64,000 bases of DNA from Nemania diffusa (lineage: Eukaryota; Ascomycota; Sordariomycetes; Xylariales; Xylariaceae): the NCBI GenBank assembly GCA_038501195.1, contig JBBPUQ010000006.1:2976001-3040000 (forward strand), given 5' to 3'. This document shows positions 23,974 through 35,436 of this stretch, piece by piece; within the stretch, counting starts at the first letter, position 1, and each line of letters opens with the position of its first letter. The position numbers and the translations under genes were made by a program. Below the pieces are notes generated by a model. It was not told where the DNA came from. It searched no databases and was given only the letters and a program-made list of their open reading frames with translations.

Positions 23974-26429
23974 ATGAATTCTTTGAATTCCCGTTTTAAG
24001 GGCTTCGGTAAACGGAAGTCCACCGCCAGCATTCTTGCATCAGACAACCCGCCCGCCACCTCGACCCCTCCACCGCAAATCACGCAGGCCGCCTACCCGC
24101 CGGGCGCTGCACCACCACCGCCGCAGATACCGCCGCTGCTCACGAGCCAGCCTGGCCCCGCGCCCACGGCCGCCTCGCTCCCTTCATCGTCCCAGGCGAG
24201 TCTCCCGATAATGAACCATCCCGGCGCACCTCGTCCGCCGAGCTACACTGCCAATTTCCAACCCGGCCCTCAACCTCCCGTCGGCCGCACGAGCCCCCTA
24301 ACTCAGAACCCGACACGTACCCCGCCCACCCAAATGGTCGGCGGCCCTCCTCCCATCAACACCGGCGCCCCCGTTTCGGGTTACCCTCCACCGATGCACA
24401 TGCAACCTGGCGCCCAGCCTGCCCCAGGTGGTCCAGGTGGTCCCCCCGGTTATCCTCCCGCCGGCTACCCGCAACCCGCTCCCACCCCCCAGCAACAGCC
24501 TAATAACGCCATGGCATCATACGGCCGGCCAGCCGCCGAGGTAGAGGGCAATAGTCGAAGCAAGGCGCAGCTGATTGTTGGCATTGATTTTGTATGTCGC
24601 AGGAGAGACCCGTGGGCTGCGACGGCATGGCTAACCATTTTAGGGCACGACATTTTCCGGCGTCGCATTCGCCTTCGCGACGAACAACGAGGCGAAAGAG
24701 GATATCATCACAGAATGGCCCGGCGCGGGATCTTACACGAAACAAAAGGTATGGGATCAATGTTTCTGAGTTCTTTGGCGTGAATCAACTGACGTGGCCA
24801 AGATTCCTACCGTGCTGTACTATGATCAGTACCAGAAAGTCGTTGGATGGGGCCCGGATATTGCTGATGCTTTGGCACCAACCGGGTATCCCAAACCTGG
24901 TGTGCAAAAAGTTGAATGGTTTAAGCTTCAGCTAATGCTGTCCGGGAACACCTACATTGATCCTATCAATTTGCCACCACTACCGCCAGGAAAGTCTGAG
25001 ATTGATGTTGCCGCCGACTATCTATTCAAGCTGCGACAAGCTATGAGAGCAGCTCTCCAGAAGACGCTCGGAGAAGTCTTTAACAGAGAGGAGCGCAACA
25101 TTCGATACTACTTGACTGTCCCCGCCATCTGGAACGATGCGGGCAAGGCTGCTACGAGAGCAGCTGCTATACAAGCCGGCTTCCTCCGGGACGAGAACGA
25201 CAACCGACTGACACTTGTCAGCGAGCCCGAAGCTGCCTCTCTATTTTGCGCTAAGACGGGTCTTCTCAATCTTAAGGTTCATGATGCTATTCTCATTGTC
25301 GATTGTGGTGGTGGCACCGTGGACTTGATCGCTTACGAAGTCGAGGATGAGAACCCTTTCACGGTGGCCGAATGCACAGCAGGATCCGGCGACTCGTGCG
25401 GTTCCACTGCACTCAACAGGAATTTTAGTAATATCCTACGAACCAAGATTCGGAAGATGAAACTGCCAGATGGGTCCAAGACTGCCGGTCGTGTTTATGC
25501 CAAGTGTATCATGGACTTTGAGAACCGAATCAAGGCGGATTTCAGAAACAATGGGCAGAAGTGGGCGGTTGACGTAGGCATCGAGGCCGAGTTCCCAGAG
25601 GCAGGTATCGAAGAAGGTTATATGACATTTACGAATGAAGAGATCCTCCAGTGCTTCGAGCCTGTCGTAAACCGGATCTTGGAGCTTGTTAGGAACCAGA
25701 TTATCGCAATCCAGGCACAGAACCGAACTTTACAAAACATCCTGGTAGTAGGTGGATTCGGCGCTTCCGAATATCTGTTCCAGCAGATCAAACTCCACGT
25801 CCCTCCCCAATTCCAGGCCAAGGTAGTGCGACCGATGGACTCGGTGGCCGCTATTGTGAAAGGCGCCGTTACTGCTGGCATTACTGAGAGAGTTATCACT
25901 CATCGTGTTGCCCGTCGGCACTACCTCATGGCTACCCTCCAGCCATTTAAGGAGGGCTACCACCCCGAGGCGTATCGTGTGCCATCCCTCGACGGCAAGG
26001 ATCGGTGTAAATTTACGAGGCAAATCTTTGTGCAAAAAGGTCAAAAAGTCAAGATTGGCGAGCCCGTCAAAGTGTCGTTCTTCCGACAAGTGGCACCAGG
26101 TGCTACTCTCATGTACGAGGATATCCTCTACGCATGTGACGACGATGTGTGTCCCGAATATACCAAGGATCCTCGTAAGTGCCAACAAGAACCTATTTCA
26201 TAGATACCTGGACACTAACAGCGCTATAGGCATAAAGGAGGTTGTCACCCTCACATCCGATTTGTCGCGGAAAAATCTCGAGAAAGACTTCGAACGCATG
26301 GATACCCCACAGGGTACATTTTACCGAGTATACTTTGATATCTATCTGACGCTGGATGGATCTGAATTCAGCGCCGAACTGGTCTGCCAAGGAGAAGTCA
26401 TGGGCCGTTGCCGATCTCGATTCAGGTGA
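23974..26429 (+). CDS. Hsp70-family actin-like ATPase protein with Pro-rich N-terminus
   Basis: Four exons are inferred: 23974-24591, 24644-24748, 24803-26174 and 26230-26429, giving 764 aa. Residues 1-195 are disordered and very rich in Pro, Gly and Gln. The ATPase fold follows. Phosphate-1 LIVGIDFGTTFSGVAFAF is created by the first splice (after residue 206). Next come the EPEAASLF region, phosphate-2 DCGGGTVDLIAYEV, and the adenosine motif VVGGFGASEYLF. The C-terminus (after the last splice, PRIKEVVTLTSDL) is a shortened, non-canonical substrate-binding part without a KDEL or EEVD tail. This matches the Hsp12A-like group of Hsp70 relatives that is expanded in filamentous fungi. Its clients are unknown. 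The proline-rich head probably mediates protein contacts. Confidence 0.9.
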
Positions 26430-28002
26430 AGAAGGATGGGTTGAGGGAATTGCATAGCGGAATGGATGATTCTGATTTTTTCGATATAAATTTCTATCAC
26501 GTTACCTCACCGATACCTCCGCGCGACACAATGATGCATATATAGTCCACAGATGGACTCGACCCAATATATCGCACTCCGGGATACCAACTCTGGAGGA
26601 CCAGCGTTTCCTTGCTTTGCAGGTAGATCTTCAGCGATATGTCTAATCTGGATGAGGGAATGAATGATTGATGAAGAACGGTCTCGGCATGAAAAGGCTG
26701 CCAAGGTGGTTAAATATATCAAGCAGTTAAACTGGACGCAAATTTCCAAGACTTTGAGAATTCATAGACCTCGCGTGAAATGCAGGTAGTCCTTAGTCGA
26801 TAGCCAGCAGAACTTGATTCAATATAAGAAAATATACTACATTTCAGTAGGTTTACCCTTGCGTTTTTCGTCACTGGCAGTAATATGAAATGACTATTTC
26901 TAATCATATTTTATGCTAATATCTTTGTATATAGTTATGACTACTTACTCAACCACTATTTCAATATCTACCATCTGAAACCAGCATGGGTGAAATAAGT
27001 AGAGCACTTAGACAGAGCCACATATATCATCGACATAAAAATGAGGCGTAGAGGAGACAACTTGTATCAATGTCACGGCGCACATCAGGTTGGTCGATAA
27101 TGTATCCATCCCTAGCAATCCCCTACTACGTGCTTCCTTAACTTTACGCTTGGTACCTACAGGCAGGATATAGACACTTTTTTCTAACTAAAAAAAAACA
27201 AGATAGCCAGGTCGTCCCTGCGCGGTTACGCTTCCGCCTAACAACGGCAGCAACGCCAACCCGGACGTTGAAGAAGTCACGCTCAAGCGACGCATCCCCG
27301 CCGTCTTCTACCTCTGACTTCTGCAGATTATCCTAGCAGATTCTTGCATACCTACCTAGTAGATAATCGGCTTCGCTAAGATGGCTCCAGGCTCAGTTCT
27401 AGACGCATCCCATCGTTAGCATTCCTTTTCACGGGGATCCGTTATCCGCCTCTTTTCCCTACATACTTAACCTGTCAGCCTACCTATTGGGGTTATATTA
27501 CCATTCAACTTCTGACGTCTACGTCCCGCCTTGCTGTTTATACGTATACTTCTTATTCTCTCATTAAGCAAGTCTTCCTGTGCCGATTCGTCCTACTACA
27601 TCTTGGGCCTGGCATCCACGGAATCCTGACCTGTGCCACTCATATCCGTACTCAACACTTGATTATCGCCCGTCAGTTCTCGCTCCGTATAATAGTCGCA
27701 TTGTCTCCGAATCCATCATTGGTTCCAACCCAAACATAGCATTCTGGTGCAGGTAATAGTCGCGCCGGCTGATCTTTATTCAGTTGACGAATACCTCTTT
27801 TGAACCATCTGGCAACCAGACACGATTTGTCGGCTTATCCCACTAGACTGCATTGCAAGTCCTTTGCCTAGCCGATGCTGAGTGGAACACATCGGTACAT
27901 GAGCTGTGATATTCCTGTTTCCCGTTTTCATGGCCGGATTATGACTCGGCTACCTAACTTGTACAATCCCTCAAAAACCGCATAATACAATAACGGGACA
28001 GC
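26430..28002. other. Intergenic
   Basis: The AT-rich 3' region of the Hsp70-like gene is followed by a long promoter for the thaumatin-like gene. No coding sequence is recognised. Confidence 0.5.
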
Positions 28003-29309
28003 ATGCCCTTACCGTCTACATCTCAAACCAATAAAAGCGACTCAATGAAGAAAACGACGGTGTTGAGGACGGTCTTGTTGCTCCTGTCCAATCTTCCAGA
28101 TGCAGCAGCCGTTGTGTACCCGAGCAACCACCAGCTGTTTAAATTTAACTACCTTTCGCCGAGCCGAGCCGCCAAAGGCATAACATGGCCGCTCACCAAG
28201 CGCGATAGACCTATCCCACTCATTATCACCAACAACTGCCCAGATGTCTTGTGGCCAGGAATCGCATCTCAGGCCGGAGATGCTCCTGAAACTCATGGAT
28301 TTGAACTCGGCCCGGGGAAATCTAAAAACCTAACTGTTGGTCCGACATGGGCCGGGAGAGTATGGGGGCGCACGAATTGCACCATTGGTGGCGACACGGC
28401 AACCTGCCAAACGGGGGATTGCCTGGGGAAACTAGACTGTGTCTATGGTGTAAGTGGTGATGACCTGTGCCATTGACATTCCACCTCTTCACTTGATATT
28501 AACACGTATGGTAGGGCGCAGCACCTGCAACTCTGGCCGAATTTAATCTTGCCGGAGGCGTGGCAGGCAGGCAGACATTCTACGACATATCTCTGGTTGA
28601 TGGCTACAATCTGCCCTTGGGCATTGTCTACCACCCGGCAGGCAATACATCCTTCATTCCACCGAATCTAGTCAGTCCAACGTGCATTGCCACAGCCGGG
28701 TTTCTGAGTATGCCCAATCGAACCGGATTTACCTATACCAATGTCACCTATCCGATGCCATATCAATCTACTCTGACCAATCGAGAACTGGCAGATTGGT
28801 GCCCGTGGGACTTGCAAGCTCTTCCACTAGACAAGCCAAGCGACGGCATCTACCCCTACCCAGATGACGATATACAACGGCCTATTTTTGACCCGTGTAT
28901 GAGCGCCTGCGCATCAAGCCATAGACCTAGCGATTGCTGTACTGGAAAGTACAACGGCCCTCATGCTTGCAAGCCCAGTTTATATTCCAAGTACGCCAAG
29001 ATTGTCTGCCCAGACGCATATAGCTTTGCCTACGACGATGAATCTTCCACCTTCATCATCCCCATGGGAGGTGGATGGGAGGTTGTGTTCTGCCCCAAAG
29101 GCCGAAGCACCAACATACTGGCCACGTTCTCAGATGAATTACACAACATCGCCAGCGGCGGGGCGAAGGCTCATCACACTCCGCTCGACGTTACGGATGT
29201 GGGCTCTGTTGAATCAACACACAGCGGAGTACTGCACCTTGCTAGTCCTCTGTGGGACTCTTGGGTGTTTTACATAATCATGGCTTATGCGCTACTGCCG
29301 TTTGGTTGA
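28003..29309 (+). CDS. Thaumatin-like secreted, probably GPI-anchored protein
   Basis: Two exons, 28003-28449 and 28515-29309, are joined by a GTAAGT...GGTAG intron. They give 413 aa from the first ATG or 399 from the ATG at 28045. The second start is better, because MKKTTVLRTVLLLLSNLP is a signal peptide. The mature part opens the thaumatin fold with IPLIITNNCPDVLWPGIASQ. It continues with WAGRVWGRTNC, CVYGGAAPATLAEFNLAGG (made by the splice), FYDISLVDGYNLPL and CCTGKYNGPHACKPS, and ends with YSFAYDDESSTF. These are hallmarks of family PF00314. A Ser/His-rich linker and a C-terminal hydrophobic segment (WVFYIIMAYALLPFG) suggest a GPI signal. Family members can bind or cut beta-glucan, so a role in wall remodelling or defence is plausible but inferred. 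Confidence 0.93.
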
Positions 29310-30327
29310 CATAGATGAATGAAAACTTGGCCCTGATGAATTCTCCCAAAGAATGGACGTTATGGCGGTATTCACAAGGCGGAGCTTTGGTTATTCTGTA
29401 TACCACAGTGATTAGCGGGCCATGTAGATTGCTATAAGATTAGAAGTTCTAGCCAGCCCTTTATTCCTGGCCTATAACAAAGGTTTGCTTCATTATGAAG
29501 GGCCCCTTTTGTCTTTCGTATGTCATTTCGACCTACTAAACAGAGGCTGACCACCCTTGAATGACTTGATTTCGAGTCCTTATGGTGTAACCTCCCTTGC
29601 TGGAGTTCGATGTATTTGATTTTGAAGGATTAGACCTTAGAGACTTAAACTAATACGATACTCATTACATCGAGCAGCCAAATACACACCATATATCGTA
29701 TCAAGTCACTCTCAGTCTAGATTTATTGGCATTTTGACGCGACCGCCCTCTGTCTTATTAGTTGCTAACCAAACCCTAATTCAAACTTGCCAATTTACTT
29801 TTATATCACAAAACCAAGGTGTTACAAGAACACGAGAGGCGCAAATATACCCCAAGATCTCTATCTAGAAGCTACACTCAAGAATTATCTCCAAGGAAGC
29901 ATTGTAAGTAGTGCGAGGAATCTCTTATATTTCTGTTCAATTCTGTCGTACGTCAAACTCCTCTGAACCAAGGCCTTTGTCGGGCTTACAAGTATATAGG
30001 TTCACTATCGGTAGGCCGCGTAGTAAATATAGCTGGGCTTTCTGTTTGTATTTATGACTTGGTAGAAGCATGTCATTTTGGGATGCCTTCTATCCCATTC
30101 TTAAACGACAACAAAGGTAATTTGACGAGACGAGTGGAGGGGCATTCCACGCCTGTGGACTGGGAAGAGAAATCTTATGGTATATTTCACTTAATGCTAT
30201 GCATTGCTAGAACAAATAACGCTCGCGCCTTCCCCCGTAGCCACAATACTCGAAGCTAGCCTATATTCGAATAGCCAACTCTGTCCTTGTCCTGTAAAAT
30301 AATGATCTAGGTCGTAAGCCAATCCGT
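29310..30327. other. Convergent spacer
   Basis: Non-coding, AT-rich sequence lies between the thaumatin-like (+) and ankyrin (-) genes. I see nothing else in it. Confidence 0.55.
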
Positions 30328-31154
30328 CTATCGACTCTTCTTAGCGTTTCGCCTCCGTTCCCACTCGGCTCGCTCCTCGTCGTCGCTTCCCGAAAACTCG
30401 GCATCGTCATCGCTTTCTTCTTCGGCTTGGACGTCGAAGTGTGTATTGGCTTTTGGCTTGGGCTGTTGGATTTCGTTGGCACCGACAAAGTCCCCTGCGT
30501 TGAGGGCCGCGTACTCGTGTTTCTGTATCAGCTCCTTTAGGCCGACGTTTCGGGGGTCGACCAGTTGATATGGTGTGAGCTTCGCCTTGTTCTTGACACG
30601 CGTGTTTGATCCCGCCTCTAGCATCATCTCTACTAATGCGTTGCCAAATTCACGCTGTGCGGGTGGTTCGCTGTTGATCCATCTGATGACGCTATGTAGA
30701 GGCGTGTCCCCCTCGGCACGGTTTATGGGGTCACATTCGAATTCTGGTTGGTCGAGGAGCATGTCGATGACTTCGTCTAAGATAGTGAGAGGAGGCGGTT
30801 AGTTGTGAATGTGCAAGACAGCCGGCTAGTGCTTCCCTTCTACTTCGCGCGGGGTGAAGAAACGGTGAAGTAGAGCAGCGTAGCAAGAGTAGCGTGGCAC
30901 ATACAGTTTCCTTGCAACGCGGCCTCGTGGTAGAGGTGGTTCCCCATTACCGTCGTGGTGTTGTTCATCAGATTGGATATCTCCTCATCGCTCTTGCAGT
31001 TTTGGATTATCTCGGTCAGCAAGTCGACATTGTTTCGCCGACAAGCCTCGATGAGCTGCTCTCCCGCCGATGCTCCCTGTCGGATGATGTTAGTAGATGC
31101 CGGCTTCGAGCTGAGACCTAAGTGCTATCTGTGTACCTCGAAAGCGTCCGCCAT
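30328..31154 (-). CDS. Small ankyrin-repeat protein
   Basis: Three exons are inferred: 31154-31137 (18 nt, MADAFE), 31076-30905 and 30776-30328, giving 212 aa. Intron 1 has a perfect TACTAAC branch site and intron 2 a weaker site. Residues 12-60 form a helical pair (EQLIEACRRNNVDLLTEII). The splice creates the ankyrin repeat NHLYHEAALQGNYEVIDMLL, followed by GDTPLHSVIRWI and a third repeat with LVEMMLEAGSNTRVKNKAKL. The tail is strongly acidic (EEESDDDAEFSGSDDEE) and ends in a basic patch. The build resembles the ankyrin protein YAR1, a ribosomal-protein chaperone in yeast, and the similar short ankyrin proteins of other fungi. Orthology is not shown. The gene is divergent from RPC11. Confidence 0.85.
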
Positions 31155-31837
31155 CTTTGGGCGACGTAGGATTCTCACAAAGGGTATGCTAAGGTAGGTA
31201 TCTAAATTACGAAACGGATATAGTGCAAGCTTCGCGCACCCAAGAAACAAAGATTAGACAAATAGGTCAGAACAACAAGTTGGGACCTCGAGAAATCGAA
31301 GTCAGAGCCAGGGAATTGTAAGGGTCAGTCTACTCGTATCCTCGACATAGGCGGCAAGTTGGTGTCCTGGGGATGTCTCGTCTGGTTTGTTCTATAGTTG
31401 GTTTGGGCGATATTCGCAAGGCGCCCGAGGGGTCGTAGTTGACGTGGATACCAGCCAAGTTCTAACCCCTCCAAAATCCCAAACCTTACCTACAAAGGGC
31501 AGTGCAGGTATCCGTACCTGCACCCAATGTAGTACCCACAGCGGGGTCCTAGGGGTAGCACAGTACCTAAAGGTACAGGCTACCTCTGTTAGGTACTGTC
31601 TAGTGGGATGAAGATTGAGGCTTATCGCACCCCACCCAAAGTCTAGCGCCGTTTCCGAAACCATATAGAATGCTTGATTGGATGCTAGTTGCACATGGAC
31701 TATTGACTCAAGTCTGTAAAAGCAACATTATTTTTCACGTGAGAGCAACACCATCATGTTATAGCAGATCCCACGCGCGCCGAAGCCGGAGTGAGAACAA
31801 GACAATATTGGCCCATTTTCCATTTTCTACTATCATA
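31155..31837. promoter_or_regulatory. Divergent promoter, ankyrin gene / RPC11
   Basis: About 680 bp separates two divergent starts. It contains several TACCTA-type motifs. I can define no specific factor site. Confidence 0.45.
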
Positions 31838-32285
31838 ATGCTGCTCTGTAAGGAAATTCCAGTTCGCCCACGCTTTGAGAACAACAGGCTGATGCCGAGT
31901 AGTCTGCCCCCAGTGTAGCAATATCTTGACCGTCTCGGCTTCTCCAGAGAACGGTCGCAACCGGCTTGAGTGTCGAACATGCCCCTATCAGCACGCCATC
32001 GAGGAGCCTATGTACTCTCGTCGGTACTTCAAGAAGAAGGAGCGTGAGGACGTCTTCGGTGGTCCCGAAGCCTGGGCGAACGCCGACAAGACCGCCGTTC
32101 AGTGCCCTACCGGCACTTGCGAAGGAAAAGAGGCCGCTTTCTACCAGGTCCAGATCCGCAGTGCTGACGAGCCCATGACCAGTTTCTATAAGGTGAGTCC
32201 TTTCTAAGTCCATTATATCCTCCCCGACAGTGTTAACAAAGGGACACAGTGCATGACCTGCGGGCACCGCTGGAGAGAGAATTAA
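31838..32285 (+). CDS. RPC11: RNA polymerase III subunit RPC11 (C11, TFIIS-like)
   Basis: Three exons are inferred: 31838-31847 (10 nt), 31903-32192 and 32250-32285, giving 111 aa, the family length (yeast 110). The N-terminal zinc ribbon uses Cys5 and Cys8 (MLLFCPQC), created by the first splice, with Cys27 and Cys30 (ECRTCPYQ). A central SRRYFKKKEREDVFGG linker leads to the TFIIS-type C-terminal ribbon: Cys71 and Cys76 (CPTGTCEG, spacing four), the catalytic acidic hairpin RSADEPMT (Asp92, Glu93), and CMTCGHRWREN with Cys101 and Cys104 on the last exon. C11 gives Pol III its RNA-cleavage activity and helps termination and reinitiation. It is divergent from the ankyrin gene and convergent with MED31. 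Confidence 0.95.
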
Positions 32286-32747
32286 TAGGGACTTCTTCTC
32301 AGTGGGGGGTTGGGGGGTTCTGTTTATGGCGGTGATGATAGCATTTTCGGCGTTGGTATTTCGCATAGTAGAGTAGGCTAAGCAACCATTGATTGGGCGA
32401 TGTCGGTAGCGGGCGCCGTGCGTAGCTTTCCAATGATCGCTTCATCTTCAGACAGTTGCTAGCAGGAGTAATTATACCCAGGGTTTTGGCTCCTCACTGC
32501 CTGATGCACAGTGACGGTGATCGTGCGCGCCTCGGCTATTGCTAGCCGTAATCAGTTGCTGCTAGACAGAAACCAACTACAGAATATTGCTATGCCCTTC
32601 ATGACACGATGGAGCCTATCTTTCGAATCGTCAATGTGACGCGACGGACAATGCCTTCCTTTCTCATAGGCCTCCTCCAGCTTTTATTGCCAAGTTATCG
32701 TTTATTCGGATATCCGTATATTACATAGCCTAACGAGGAGGCGCGCT
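32286..32747. other. Convergent spacer RPC11 / MED31
   Basis: About 460 bp of 3' sequence from both genes. No gene or repeat is seen. Confidence 0.55.
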
Positions 32748-33214
32748 TCATTCATCCTTGTGCCACTCTACCGAGGCCTTGACACCCTCGGCCACTAGTA
32801 TTTGGACAAGCTCGGGACTTATTATGTCTTGCCGGAATCGCTCTTCCTGCAGCAGCTCGAGGTGTTTGAGTGTCGGGCCAGGGTAGTTCAGGTACTTGAT
32901 GTAGGGCGGCCGGCTCCAGTACTGGAGGTATGCCAGGTATGCGACGAATGCGGGATCGTTCAGGAGCTTCAACGACGCTAGGTGATTGAGATAGTAAGGG
33001 TTGGCCAGAGATTGCACAAACTAGGGGCTTCCTGTTAGCAGTGCCGTACATGTAGATCTAAACAAAACAGCAGGGAAGATTGCGCGGCTGTTGGTAGAAC
33101 GTGCGTCGCATTGCATACCTCAAGCTCTATCTCAAAACGCGTGAAGCCGCCGTACTTGGGATCTGCCTCTGGGGAAGGAGGGTTCTGCTCCATTATCACG
33201 TCGCTAGAGGCCAT
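32748..33214 (-). CDS. MED31: Mediator subunit Med31 (Soh1)
   Basis: Two exons, 33214-33119 and 33020-32748, give 122 aa. Exon 1 supplies MASSDVIMEQ and YGGFTRFEIELE. Exon 2 supplies FVQSLANPYYLNHLASLKLL, AFVAYLAYLQYWSRPPYIKY and LNYPGPTLKHLELLQEERFR. This is the compact helical core shared by all Med31 proteins. Med31 sits in the Mediator middle module and links it to RNA polymerase II. The frame stays open upstream to an earlier ATG at 33316, but the start at 33214 fits the family N-terminus better. The tail (QILVAEGVKASVEWHKDE) is short, as in most fungi. Confidence 0.96.
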
Positions 33215-33433
33215 GGGTTCAAGTTGGCTACTGTCTCTGGTCGGGTTTTGCGAAATGTAGCGGATAGATTGGGCCACCCTCGAAGAGAAAGAAGCAAAAG
33301 AAGCAAGTGATGTCAATAGGTATCAGCTTGACAATCGATGCTCATCCACATATCCCCACCAGTAGAGGCAAGTGGAGGTGATGTGCACTAGCGCATGTAG
33401 GTCCAGTACATAGGTAGGTACCTACCTACCTAA

Positions 33434-33826
33434 GGGGGGGAGCCCGGTTTTGGGACACGCTGTCAACAGCGGTGTTAGCAGGATTTTTATCCCTATACTG
33501 AAGAGCTAACCTAATATAGTGCCGGCTAGGTCACTTCAGTTCCAGTCTTTTCGACATATACGCTGTTATATCGTACGCAGTGTTACAAGAAAACAGAATG
33601 TTATAATAATGTTGTAATATAAACAGAAAGACCTTTCTAGCTTACATTTTTAATAACAGCAGGTATAACTAGAAAAAAGTGGCAGTTTCGGTGTAGTAAT
33701 AAAATTTAGGCATGCAGTTGCTACAACACTATTGTACAATGTATGTAACAGAATAACCAAAAATTGGACAGGGCGACGTAGAAAACACGCAAGTTCCAGC
33801 GTGTCCTAAAACCGGGTTCCCCCCCA
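33434..33826. mobile_element. 393-bp MITE-like element with G-rich terminal inverted repeats
   Basis: The left end reads GGGGGGGAGCCCGG and the right end, inverted, GGGGGGGAACCCGG. The match runs about 29 bp inward to GGACACGCTG with two mismatches, both G/A. One extra base and then TA flank each end, which fits a TA target duplication (Tc1/mariner/pogo group). The inside is AT-rich with no open frame, so this would be a non-autonomous element. The two mismatches are transitions, compatible with RIP. Confidence 0.85.
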
Positions 33827-34726
33827 TAGGTAGTTACTTACATACATATAGATCCTAACTTATATAAATAGACTTAATATAGAATAACTTGCTACAACTT
33901 ACTAACACGCCTCTATTTTCCAACCCTTGCACAGATGATAAGAAACCATATAAACCACAAAGATATATCATATAAAAAAACACTTGATAGGTCATTCTCA
34001 GTATAAATATACGCAGGAAGCGATTGCGTGTATTTATTTGGACAATACTATTGCATAGAGAGAAAATATGCACTTGTCCAACCCTTCCTGTGCCCCTTAG
34101 TTAATTGGCGTCATGTAGGTAGAGGCAGCATGTCTACCGTATGCACGTCGAAAAAGGAAGCAGACGACCAGAGAATGCCCCAGATGCAAGTACCTACTAC
34201 TAAATAAGAGAAAGGCTCCATTGAAATGTGAACTGCCGCAGCTAGTAAGGGTACATGCTGGCTTATATAACGATTAGACTCACCTTACCTTGAGGTTGAA
34301 TAATAAAAGTATAGGGTCGGTGCACAATGCATATGGACAACACATCTACCTAAGCGACTTGGGACTAGGAAGATACCATATAATAGATTATGATATTGAA
34401 GAGTCAATAATTATAATAATAAACCCTCCTGCCAGATTAAGTCTGCCTTAAAGCAGTGGTGGTTCGTCCACTTAGACAATTTGGCCATGTTACTCCTTGA
34501 TCCTGGTTATACCTGCCAAACATTAGATTACAGCTTAGCTCAAAGCTGACTGATACAATTTACATTAAGTTGAGCTTTTAGTTTCTCCTTTCCCCTCATC
34601 CTCATTTTTGACGCCAATTCGCGAACACGACAACCGAGATGGCCAAAATTTAGCCGCCCTATTTTTGAATTTCAATTTTACCATTTTTAAGCAATAGAAT
34701 TGGCTCTCTAGCAAGATGTCAATCTC
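33827..34726. other. Intergenic, AT-rich
   Basis: AT-rich sequence between the MITE and the CFEM gene. I recognise no gene. Confidence 0.5.
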
Positions 34727-35436
34727 TTATAAGAGCGCAATGGCACCCATAATGCCAGCCAAAACACCAGCACCAAGCCCTCCCGGGGTCGCCGCCGCAC
34801 CGGTCGGGGTACTTGATGGCTGAGTAGTGAGAATCGTCAGGGACGGATCGATGAGAGTATCTGTGTGCGTGGTCCCCGGCGTGGCGCTCGCGGATTCGGA
34901 CCCGGTGGTAGCTCCGCTGTCGCTGCCGCTGCCGCTGCCGCTGCCGCTGCTACTACTACCAGTCGCCGAAGGGGTTGGTAGAGTTGTGATCAAAGTGCTT
35001 ATGTCAATCGTGTCCAGGCTCGAGCTCGAGATAATAGGCGGCTGCGTCTGCGACGGCCCCTCAGGCGTTGTGAAGCTGAGCTCGCCGGCGAGGAAGCTCG
35101 AGCAGACAGCCTGGCCGGCGTTGACGGCCGCTCCTAGGTCGGTAGGGTCGGTGCAGCTCGAGAGGAGGCAGCCTCCCACCCTGCTGGCGATGGCAGCCTG
35201 TGTCGGCCCACATTGGCACGCGATATCGCTAAGCTGACAGCCGGCCTCGGTGATGGCCGAAGACAAGCAGGGGAGCTACAGGTGAATACGATAGTTAGCC
35301 TATCTAGCATGCTACAGATGAGATCTGAAAAGGGTGTGTCGCTTACGGCACATGATGGTTCGCCGGGGAAATACCCGGTGCTATCAGCCTGGGCATAAAC
35401 CAGGGCTACGGCACCTAGAATCAGGAATGACTTCAT
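34727..35436 (-). CDS. CFEM-domain GPI-anchored surface protein
   Basis: Two exons, 35436-35347 and 35275-34727, give 212 aa. The start MKSFLILGAVALVYAQ is a signal peptide; an earlier in-frame ATG at 35445 adds three residues. The CFEM domain has all eight Cys, at about 29, 33, 43, 50, 52, 66, 71 and 88 (PSCALPC formed at the splice, then DIACQCG). CFEM proteins of fungal walls can bind heme or act in host contact. The Asp usually placed just before the third or fourth Cys is present (LSDIAC). The rest is Ser/Thr-rich, with an imperfect Ser-Gly/Ser-Asp repeat coded by GCTGCC-type DNA at 34916-34950, and ends in a hydrophobic GPI signal (GVLAGIMGAIALL). Confidence 0.94.
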
